This document shows, one piece after another, positions 1-4,716 of a stretch of DNA of 10,724 nucleotides. The notes under the pieces are model-generated. The model was not told the DNA's origin, did no database searches, and saw nothing but the letters and a program-made list of their open reading frames with translations. Position 1 is the stretch's first letter; every line of letters begins with the position of its first letter. The position numbers and the translations under genes are program-made. Source of the stretch: Candidatus Gastranaerophilales bacterium (lineage in GTDB: Bacteria; Cyanobacteriota; Vampirovibrionia; Gastranaerophilales; Gastranaerophilaceae). The stretch spans positions 1 to 10,724 of the forward strand of contig CANQOM010000045.1 of assembly GCA_947625445.1 (NCBI GenBank). The letters run 5' to 3'.

Positions 1-57
1 CCAGACTTAGGATCTGGCGCCTTCGGCATGGGAGTTCGAGTCTCTTCACGCCCACCA
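1..57 (+). tRNA. tRNA-Leu (anticodon UAG), 3' part, 5' end outside the window
   Basis: The fragment begins in the anticodon stem. CCAGA and TCTGG flank the seven-base loop CTTAGGA, giving anticodon TAG (UAG), which reads CUN leucine codons. A long variable arm (GCC-TTC-GGC type) follows, as expected of a class II tRNA such as tRNA-Leu. Next come the T arm, with loop TTCGAGT on a stem containing G-U pairs, the 3' acceptor strand CACGCCC, discriminator A, and an encoded CCA. The D arm and 5' acceptor strand (predicted GGGCGTG) lie before position 1. Its 3' end is the likely integration target for the island that follows. Confidence 0.93.
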
Positions 58-62
58 TTTAT

Positions 63-91
63 AAAAGAGGCGTAAAAGCCTCTTTTGTTTT
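63..91 (+). terminator. Rho-independent terminator of the tRNA-Leu gene
   Basis: The inverted repeat AAAAGAGGC / GCCTCTTTT pairs 9 bp around a 6-nt loop (GTAAAA) and runs into T-rich sequence (TTTTGTTTT). It starts 5 nt after the CCA end, so it terminates the tRNA transcript. The upstream arm is also found next to the degenerate tRNA copy near 1977-1992. Confidence 0.85.
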
Positions 92-154
92 ACTTTATGT
101 GTTTTTGAATATTTTACACCCTTATTGGACGCTTGAACTTTTTATAATTCTTTG

Positions 155-349
155 TCATAATTTTATATATCCTTTTATTTCTTCCTTTTCTTTTTTAGAT
201 AGCGACATCCCCTCTTTATACAAAACATCTTGGTAACCGTCAAAAATTAAGTCCAATAGTTGAAACATAAATTTTATTTGTTCCTCTTTTGTTTGCTCAC
301 CATCTTCTAATTTTATTACAAATTTAGGTGTTTTTCTTTTATTATAAAT
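155..349 (-). pseudogene. Decayed coding fragment, about 64 codons, no usable start
   Basis: Reading the minus strand, an open frame runs for 64 codons to a TGA stop. Its composition looks protein-like: a basic N-terminal part containing TPKFVIKLEDGEQ, then an acidic and hydrophobic helical stretch (FMFQLLDLIF), then a lysine/glutamate-rich end (SKKEKEEIKGYIKL). No ATG, GTG or TTG sits at its front; the codon pair ATG-TAA immediately precedes it, so the frame is closed at once. An internal ATG would give only 37 residues, with its nearest SD-like sequence about 13 nt away. I do not recognise the family. It is best read as the remains of an island gene, but in AT-rich DNA a chance open frame remains possible. 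Confidence 0.35.
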
Positions 350-445
350 TTACATAATGACAAGAGAGCAAAAGTAAACATGCTTTGTATTAATTATTAT
401 TTAGGAAAAGTTTGCATGATACAGATTTTTTGTAAAATTGTCAAT

Positions 446-473
446 GGCTTTGTAACATTTTTTTTACAAAAGC
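446..473. repeat. Inverted repeat upstream of the small RNA promoter
   Basis: GC-TTTGTAA and TTACAAA-A-GC face each other across an 8-nt T-rich loop, giving about 9 bp with one bulged A. A further TTTTGTAAAA lies about 20 nt to the left. The repeat ends just before the -35 element of the small RNA, so it could be an operator. It lacks a convincing U-run on either strand, which argues against a terminator for the minus-strand operon. Confidence 0.35.
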
Positions 474-475
474 TA

Positions 476-504
476 TTTACTTTTAATATTTATTGTGTCA
501 TAAT
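476..504 (+). promoter_or_regulatory. Sigma-70-type promoter of the small RNA
   Basis: TTTACT (-35, 4 of 6 consensus) and CATAAT (-10, 5 of 6) are separated by exactly 17 nt. Transcription would start near A511, at the beginning of the locally GC-rich segment that ends in a terminator. In such AT-rich DNA, -10-like hexamers are common; the spacing and the correctly placed downstream RNA raise confidence. Confidence 0.45.
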
Positions 505-510
505 ATAAAT

Positions 511-576
511 AGCTCATCTACCATTCGTAAGATGTTAGTGTAGACAGAGGTATTGGCTCGCTACGGCGAGCCTTTT
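511..576 (+). ncRNA. Small structured RNA of unknown family, about 66 nt
   Basis: This stretch is close to 50% GC inside DNA of about 25% GC, a typical sign of structured RNA in AT-rich genomes. A promoter with 17-nt spacing precedes it and a strong intrinsic terminator ends it. The 5' part can fold: CTC (513-515) with GAG (547-549), and TCTAC (517-521) with GTAGA (540-544), enclosing an 18-nt loop. A competing pairing is CATCT (515-519) with AGATG (530-534). The second hairpin is the terminator. It runs towards the RNase-like gene and overlaps its last 16 nt on the opposite strand, so it would be antisense to the 3' end and 3' UTR of that operon. It has no tandem repeats of the type III antitoxin kind and resembles no RNA family I know. 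No reading frame of note lies inside. Confidence 0.45.
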
Positions 577-577
577 A
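555..577 (+). terminator. Intrinsic terminator with a UACG tetraloop
   Basis: GGCTCGC and GCGAGCC form a perfect 7-bp, GC-rich stem closed by a C(TACG)G loop, which is an exceptionally stable UNCG-type tetraloop, followed by TTTT on the + strand. On the minus strand the hairpin is followed by AATACC rather than a T-run, so it serves + strand transcription only. The left stem of the minus-strand reading encodes the final Gly-Ser-Pro of the convergent RNase-like protein. Confidence 0.68.
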
Positions 578-1109
578 CATTATTTATATAATTAAGATAA
601 TCACGTTCATACCTTTTGTAATAAGTCATGTCATCAACATAAAATGCAGTAACTAAATAATATTGTCCCTTTTTTGTCTCTTTAACGATTACAATATAAT
701 TTTCATTTTTTGCCCAAAAATAATGTTTTGAGTTTTTCTCAAAATATAGTATCTCTTTTTGATTAACATTTTCAATAATATATTTTATCCAATGAACCCT
801 TATAGCTCTATTTTCCTTATACCTTCCTGGAGTTCTGGTATTTTCATTTAATCCGGTAACAATATGATTAAACCTTTCGTACTTACCAATGAAGGGACAA
901 TTATTACAAGTATATTCAAGACTTCCGCAATTATCATTTTGCGTACATTTAAGTGGTGTTTGATTAATTTTAACTATTTGGTTATTGAAAAGGATTTTAT
1001 CTACAAAAAATTGTGTATATACAATGTAAAATAAATCATCTATAAAATCATTGAAAGATTGATATTTGCTTTTATCTATTAGTTCAGGGAGAAATGAAAT
1101 TTTATTCAC
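561..1109 (-). CDS. Putative PBECR/RelE-superfamily RNase-like protein (182 aa)
   Basis: The C-terminal half resembles phage-associated nucleases of the Barnase-EndoU-ColicinE5/D-RelE (PBECR) group: HIVT (82-85), RAIRVHWIKYIIE (101-113), then a strand pair with YIVIVKE (138-144) and YYLVTAFYVDD (150-160). H82, R102/R104, T154 and Y157 are possible active-site residues, inferred from conservation I recall and not from alignment. Residues 55-71 hold four cysteines (C55, C61, C68, C71) that could bind zinc. There is no signal peptide or membrane segment. The start is GTG, supported by an AAAGGGGA Shine-Dalgarno 9 nt upstream; it overlaps the end of the DUF3800 gene by 8 nt, so the two are translationally linked. 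The 3' end overlaps the terminator of the convergent small RNA. A toxin or defence effector role is inference; the product could instead be a non-toxic RNA-processing enzyme. Confidence 0.55.
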   Translation of the reverse strand: MNKISFLPELIDKSKYQSFNDFIDDLFYIVYTQFFVDKILFNNQIVKINQTPLKCTQNDNCGSLEYTCNNCPFIGKYERFNHIVTGLNENTRTPGRYKENRAIRVHWIKYIIENVNQKEILYFEKNSKHYFWAKNENYIVIVKETKKGQYYLVTAFYVDDMTYYKRYERDYLNYINNVKGSP

Positions 1110-1806
1110 AACTGTTATCCCCTTTTAATTTTATTTTAAGCAAGTTATATTTATTTGCACAATAATCGGTAGTTTTATTCATCATTTTATTATTAAATTT
1201 TAAACAATAGTTATTTATTAAATTTACAACTTCTAATTTTGGTTTACTTGTAGAAAATTTTCTGCAAAAATACTCGTTTGCACCAATAATTATGTCTGCA
1301 AGTTGTATTAATTCAACTTCATTAGAACGTACTTCCTGTATTTTATTTACCGTTGTAGCCAAAAAACTCTTTAAATTTCTTATCTTTAGAGCCCCCTTTG
1401 TATCTTTGATATCGATAAATATATTGTATTTGTATGGTGGACGTGTAACTTGATATAATAAGTCGTAATACATTTTGTAATAAAATTTATCATGTGTTTG
1501 ATTGAATTGCTCATGATTTAAAATGCTCTTGTTTGGTATTATTAACCCCCTAAAACGCAACTGGTTGTTTTCAAAAAAGTAACGAATTATATCCTTGTAA
1601 AAATCTAATTTTGATTTGGATATTTTTGTCCATTTCATTTCGTAAAATTCAAGATTATATTTTTGTTTAATTTTCTTTATATCCTGAAAAATATTATATC
1701 TAATATCATTTGGACAAATTATTCCGCCTAGAACCATTACGTTTGATTTATCATTTAACAAGTGACAACTTTCATCGCAGTATATGTTAATTTCATCTGT
1801 AGTCAT
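1102..1806 (-). CDS. DUF3800 family protein (234 aa)
   Basis: The N-terminus NIYCDESCH (7-15) with LGGII (26-30), the EMKW motif (56-59), IDIKD (131-135) and QLADIIIGA (168-176) follow the DUF3800 pattern. This family is predicted to have an RNase H-like fold with acidic metal-binding residues, here probably D11, E12, D132 and D171. DUF3800 genes are frequent in prophages, islands and defence loci; their biochemical activity is poorly defined. The start chosen is the ATG preceded by AAAGG 8 nt upstream. An upstream in-frame start adding 15 residues (MLIICYNIK...) falls at the promoter -10 region and is rejected. This is the first gene of a two-gene operon with the RNase-like gene. It could be the immunity or partner component of the pair, or a second nuclease. 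Confidence 0.7.
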   Translation of the reverse strand: MTTDEINIYCDESCHLLNDKSNVMVLGGIICPNDIRYNIFQDIKKIKQKYNLEFYEMKWTKISKSKLDFYKDIIRYFFENNQLRFRGLIIPNKSILNHEQFNQTHDKFYYKMYYDLLYQVTRPPYKYNIFIDIKDTKGALKIRNLKSFLATTVNKIQEVRSNEVELIQLADIIIGANEYFCRKFSTSKPKLEVVNLINNYCLKFNNKMMNKTTDYCANKYNLLKIKLKGDNSCE

Positions 1807-1830
1807 AATACCAACCTTTCGACTTTTTAT

Positions 1831-1860
1831 ATTATAACATATTATTAACAAAGCTATTAA
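1831..1860 (-). promoter_or_regulatory. Extended -10 promoter of the DUF3800 operon
   Basis: On the minus strand, TGTTATAAT provides a perfect TATAAT with the extended -10 TG. TTAATA lies 18 nt upstream as a weak -35 (4 of 6). Transcription would start near 1824, giving a leader of about 18 nt that contains the SD site of the DUF3800 gene. Confidence 0.55.
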
Positions 1861-1863
1861 GTA

Positions 1864-1980
1864 TTAAGCTGCAAATAATTTCTTAAAATTATTAATAATT
1901 ATAAGAGTTTTAACTTTATTCAATTCATTGATAAACTTTTCAATACTTACAAAGTTCGAGGTATGTACACGAACGCCCAT
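1864..1980 (-). pseudogene. 38-codon frame fused to a tRNA-like repeat; probable gene remnant
   Basis: An ATG-initiated minus-strand frame encodes 38 residues ending in TAA. Its first nine or so codons (MGVRVHTSN) are the reverse complement of the degenerate tRNA-Leu end, while the rest (FVSIEKFINELNKVKTL...) looks like the C-terminus of a real protein. The codon immediately before the ATG is an in-frame TAA and no Shine-Dalgarno is present. The simplest reading is a gene whose 5' part was lost when recombination joined its tail to the attachment-site copy. It lies directly upstream of the DUF3800 promoter. The family is not recognised, and translation is doubtful. Confidence 0.3.
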
Positions 1981-1992
1981 TTATAAAAGAGG
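1953..1992 (+). repeat. Degenerate copy of the tRNA-Leu 3' end (att-like scar 1)
   Basis: AGTTCGAG of the T loop and CCATTTATAAAAGAGG match positions 33-40 and 55-70 exactly, separated by 16 nt here and 14 nt in the tRNA. ACGCCCA followed by TTTATAAAAGAGG equals the real tRNA end with three bases (CCA) missing. No anticodon or D arm is present upstream, so this is not a tRNA gene. It looks like the displaced attachment-site half left by integration. Confidence 0.65.
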
Positions 1993-1994
1993 TA

Positions 1995-2024
1995 GGATAA
2001 GTTTAGCTTATTCTCGTTTTTATT
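1995..2024 (+). terminator. Terminator hairpin following the first tRNA-end copy
   Basis: GGATAAG pairs with CTTATTC (7 bp, one G-U) around a 5-nt loop and is followed by TC and GTTTTTATTTT. It occupies the same place relative to the tRNA-like copy as the terminator of the real tRNA gene, so it is probably a drifted version of a tRNA terminator. Whether anything is still transcribed into it is unclear. Confidence 0.45.
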
Positions 2025-2198
2025 TTGAGTATATAACAACTTTGTTTTTGTCGATAGAGAAACAATATAAATATACATACTTGTTTTATACGAGCGTGTA
2101 TAATTAAAACTTTATGTTGAATGTTGAAAATTTTTCTAAAATAAAAGATTTTCGGGTTCTTGCATAGTATTTACAAGGGTTTTTAATACATTTTAAGA

Positions 2199-2225
2199 AG
2201 TTCAAGCATTGTCGCTTCACGCCCA
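2199..2225 (+). repeat. Second degenerate copy of the tRNA-Leu 3' end (att-like scar 2)
   Basis: CTTCACGCCCA matches positions 44-54 of the tRNA exactly (11 bp), and AGTTCAAG, a T-loop-like sequence, lies 8 nt upstream as against 3 nt in the tRNA. No 5' half of a tRNA is recognisable before it. Together with the copy at 1953-1992 it indicates stacked integrations at the same tRNA, with this one the oldest. The 174 nt between the two copies, after the first hairpin, show no gene. Confidence 0.52.
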
Positions 2226-2230
2226 AGTTT

Positions 2231-2258
2231 AAAAAGAGCTATATTAGCTCTTTTTTTT
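2231..2258. terminator. Bidirectional Rho-independent terminator downstream of leuC
   Basis: AAAAAGAGCT and AGCTCTTTTT form a 10-bp stem with a 5-nt loop (ATATT), ending in eight T on the + strand and five on the minus strand. On the minus strand it lies about 70 nt after the leuC stop and would end the leuC transcript. On the + strand it directly follows the second tRNA-end scar, as a tRNA terminator would. Confidence 0.85.
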
Positions 2259-2325
2259 ATGAGACTTTATGAAGAAGTTTTTAACTGTATTAATTCAATA
2301 TTTTTATTGTAATTATAAATACCGT

Positions 2326-3591
2326 TTAAATATTTTCGGGAGAGGCTATTTTTCCTGCGATTGCGCTTGCTGCTGCTACATATGGAGATGATAAGTATAC
2401 TTCACTGTCAACATGTCCCATTCTTCCGACAAAATTCCTGTTTGTAGTAGAAATTGCTCTTTCTCCTGCTGCAAGTATTCCGGCATGTCCTCCTAAGCAA
2501 GGACCGCATGTCGGTGTAGATACTGCTCCGCCTGCTTCTATAATTGTTTCTATATATCCTGCCCTTAATGCTGCAAGATATATTTCTTGTGTGGCAGGAA
2601 AAACAATTAACCTTACATTTTTATGTACCTTTTTTCCTTTTAATACTTCAGCAGCTGCTTTAATGTCGGATAATCTTCCGTTTGTACAACTACCTATTAC
2701 TGCTTGGTCTATTTTTATATCTCCGGTTTTTGATATTGGTCTTGTATTTCCGGGAAGATGAGGAAATGCAACCGTTGGCTCTATTTCTTCCGTATTATAT
2801 TTTATTATTCTTTCATATTCTGCATCTTTATCGCTTGTATAAAATTTATATGGTCTTATACTTCTTTTTTCAAGATAATTTCTTGTTATTTCATCAGGTT
2901 CTATAATCCCATTTTTAGCTCCTGCTTCTATTGCCATATTACATATTGTAAATCTGCCGTCCATTTCCATCTCATGTATTGTTGAACCGCCAATTTCCAA
3001 TGTTTTATATAATGCTCCGTCTACTCCTATATCTCCTATAAGATGTAATATTAAGTCTTTTGCAGTAACATATTTATTTAATTTTCCGTTAAATTCCACT
3101 TTTATTGCAGAAGGTACTTTTAACCAAGTTTCTCCTGATGCCATAGCACATGCTATATCGGTAGAACCCATTCCTGTTGAAAATGCGCCAATTGCACCAT
3201 ATGTACAAGTATGTGAGTCTGCTCCTATTACTATATCTCCTGCAGTTACTATCCCGTTATCAGGCAGAAGTGCATGTTCTATCCCCATTCGTCCTACTTC
3301 AAAGAAATGTTTTAATTCTTGTGAACGTGCAAATTCTCTTACTTGTTTTACTTGTTCTGCCGATTTTATATCACGATTTGGTACAAAATGATCAGGGACA
3401 AATACAACTCTTTCTTTGTCAAAAACTTTTTCTACACCAATCTTATTAAATTCATTTATTGCTACAGGTCCTGTTATATCATTTGCAAGCGTTATATCTA
3501 CTTTTGCGCTTATTAATTGTCCTGATTCAACTTCTTCAAGTCCTGCATGGTCAGCCAAAATCTTTTTTGTTATATCCATTGGTTTTGTCAT
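2326..3591 (-). CDS. leuC: 3-isopropylmalate dehydratase large subunit
   Basis: LeuC of the aconitase superfamily isomerises 2-isopropylmalate and 3-isopropylmalate in leucine biosynthesis, in the cytoplasm, as a heterodimer with the small subunit LeuD. At 421 residues it has the length of the shorter LeuC group (LeuC2/homoaconitase-like). Visible motifs are GADSHTCTYGA (123-133), GSCTNGR (300-306) and PTCGPCLGGH (360-369). C302, C362 and C365 are the expected 4Fe-4S ligands, so the enzyme looks intact. The ATG is preceded by AGAAGGGA about 9 nt upstream. No leuD or other leu gene adjoins: the gene is divergent from tsaD and ends at a terminator. Because the group overlaps with homoaconitase and related isomerases, the exact substrate is the main uncertainty. 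Confidence 0.93.
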   Translation of the reverse strand: MTKPMDITKKILADHAGLEEVESGQLISAKVDITLANDITGPVAINEFNKIGVEKVFDKERVVFVPDHFVPNRDIKSAEQVKQVREFARSQELKHFFEVGRMGIEHALLPDNGIVTAGDIVIGADSHTCTYGAIGAFSTGMGSTDIACAMASGETWLKVPSAIKVEFNGKLNKYVTAKDLILHLIGDIGVDGALYKTLEIGGSTIHEMEMDGRFTICNMAIEAGAKNGIIEPDEITRNYLEKRSIRPYKFYTSDKDAEYERIIKYNTEEIEPTVAFPHLPGNTRPISKTGDIKIDQAVIGSCTNGRLSDIKAAAEVLKGKKVHKNVRLIVFPATQEIYLAALRAGYIETIIEAGGAVSTPTCGPCLGGHAGILAAGERAISTTNRNFVGRMGHVDSEVYLSSPYVAAASAIAGKIASPENI

Positions 3592-3661
3592 AATATATTT
3601 CCCTTCTCAAAAACTATTTAAATGATATTATAAAATATAGAAAAATACCAATGGAGAAAAA
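3592..3661. promoter_or_regulatory. Divergent leuC-tsaD promoter region
   Basis: This 70-nt spacer must serve both genes. On the minus strand a perfect TATAAT (complement of 3627-3632) lies 36 nt before the leuC start. On the plus strand TATTAT/TATAAA (3626-3634) overlaps it and is placed suitably for tsaD. Neither has a good -35 hexamer. Overlapping -10 boxes would make the two promoters compete. SD sites for both genes lie at its edges: GGAG at 3653-3656 for tsaD and the complement of 3600-3606 for leuC. No T-box or leucine attenuator fits in so short a leader. Confidence 0.42.
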
Positions 3662-4714
3662 ATGTTTGCAAAAGAATTTAAAACAACAGTATCTCAAAAA
3701 CCTGTTATGATTGGGATTGATAGCAAGCATGACAATATTATTTTTGCTATTGAATCAAGTTGTGATGAAACTGCTGCGGCAATCGTTAAAAACGGACGGG
3801 AAGTATTATCTAATGTCGTTGCGTCTCAAATTAAAACACACATTGAATTTGGAGGTGTTGTTCCTGAAGTTGCGGCTCGTGAACATTTGGAAGCTATTAA
3901 TTTAGTTATATCTCAAGCTTTTGAACAAGCAGGTTTAAAAGGTTCTGATATTACGGCTTTTGCTGCTACTGTCGGGCCGGGATTGGTTGGTTCTCTTTTG
4001 GTTGGTATGAATGCAGGTAAAACACTTGCTTTGGCGTATGATAAACCTTTTATTGGTGTTAATCATCTGAATGCCCATGTTTGTGCTAATTATTTGAATA
4101 CTGATTTAAAACCGCCTTTTGTTGCACTTTTAATTAGTGGTGGTCATACACAAATTATTCAAGTTAAAGACTACTTTGAACAAAATATTATTGGAGAAAC
4201 CATTGATGATGCTATTGGAGAAGCTTATGATAAAGTTGCAAGACTTATAGGTTTACCTTATCCGGGTGGTGTAAATCTGGATAAACTTGCTAAAACAGGT
4301 AATCCTTTTGCTTTCAAACTCCCCGAAGCTAAACTTGCTAATGAGTATGATTTTAGTTTCTCCGGGCTTAAAACTGCTTCTTTGCAACTTATTCAAAAAT
4401 TAAAAAAGGAATCTGATAATCTTCCTATTGCAGATATTGCTGCAAGTTTTCAAGAAAATGTTTCTTCTGTTTTATTTAGGAAAACTAAAAAAGCTGCTGA
4501 AAGTATTAATGCCAAAACTATTGTTTTAGCCGGCGGAGTTGCAGCAAACTCTGAAATAAGAAGAAAATTCTTTAATCTTAAAGATGAAGGCTATAATATT
4601 TATGCTCCCGAGATGAAATATTGTACTGATAATGCAGCTATGATTGCATCGTGTGCTTATTTTCTTGCTGGAACTATGGATTCTATTTCTGTTGAAGTTT
4701 TTTCAAGAATGTAA
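3662..4714 (+). CDS. tsaD: tRNA N6-adenosine threonylcarbamoyltransferase TsaD
   Basis: TsaD transfers the threonylcarbamoyl group from threonylcarbamoyl-AMP to A37 of ANN-reading tRNAs, making t6A, together with TsaB and TsaE in the cytoplasm. The ASKHA-fold motifs are complete: ESSCDETAAA (31-40), the metal-binding HLNAH (135-139), SGGHTQ (159-164), GETIDDAIGEAYDK (178-191), GGVAANS (291-297) and CTDNAAMIA (321-329) with D323. Length is 350 aa, normal for the family. The N-terminus carries about 24 residues before the usual start of the fold. The ATG used has GGAG 5 nt upstream, whereas the internal ATG at residue 17 has no SD, so the extension appears real. The gene is convergent with the next gene, with only 2 nt between the stops. 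Confidence 0.97.
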   Translation: MFAKEFKTTVSQKPVMIGIDSKHDNIIFAIESSCDETAAAIVKNGREVLSNVVASQIKTHIEFGGVVPEVAAREHLEAINLVISQAFEQAGLKGSDITAFAATVGPGLVGSLLVGMNAGKTLALAYDKPFIGVNHLNAHVCANYLNTDLKPPFVALLISGGHTQIIQVKDYFEQNIIGETIDDAIGEAYDKVARLIGLPYPGGVNLDKLAKTGNPFAFKLPEAKLANEYDFSFSGLKTASLQLIQKLKKESDNLPIADIAASFQENVSSVLFRKTKKAAESINAKTIVLAGGVAANSEIRRKFFNLKDEGYNIYAPEMKYCTDNAAMIASCAYFLAGTMDSISVEVFSRM

Positions 4715-4716
4715 AT

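Larger units (their letters stand above)
58..1992. mobile_element. Candidate tRNA-Leu-integrated accessory island (remnant, no integrase)
   Basis: The segment is bounded on the left by the real tRNA-Leu 3' end and on the right by a degenerate copy of the same end. The copy shares AGTTCGAG and a 16-bp identical run, CCATTTATAAAAGAGG (55-70 and 1977-1992). This is the layout left by an element that integrates at a tRNA 3' end. Inside are a decayed coding fragment, a small structured RNA and a DUF3800/RNase-like operon. No integrase, excisionase or replication gene is visible, so it would be an immobile remnant or a satellite. A second scar at 2199-2225 suggests the boundary could extend further right. 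The call rests on the repeats and on gene content, not on a recognised integrase. Confidence 0.42.

Noticed and set aside
505..580. Type III toxin-antitoxin RNA (tandem-repeat antitoxin) for the RNase-like gene
   Set aside because: There are no tandem repeats, and the RNA is convergent with the protein gene rather than upstream in the same direction.
1807..1851. Upstream start adding 15 residues to the DUF3800 protein
   Set aside because: It would place the start codon upstream of the TATAAT box, and it has no SD; the ATG at 1806 has AAAGG at good spacing and matches the family N-terminus.
2076..2104. Promoter-like TATAAT at 2099-2104 preceded by TATAC/GTATA symmetry
   Set aside because: The -35 region is poor and no gene or structured RNA follows apart from the decayed tRNA end; TATAAT is expected by chance in such AT-rich DNA.
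2100..2226. A second full tRNA gene ending at the 2199-2225 copy
   Set aside because: No matching 5' acceptor strand, D arm or anticodon stem could be found upstream; only the T-loop-like and 3' acceptor sequences remain.
2682..3625. Several + strand open frames of 69-90 codons antisense to leuC
   Set aside because: They lie wholly or largely on the opposite strand of an intact, motif-complete leuC, have low-complexity hydrophobic composition and lack convincing SD sites.
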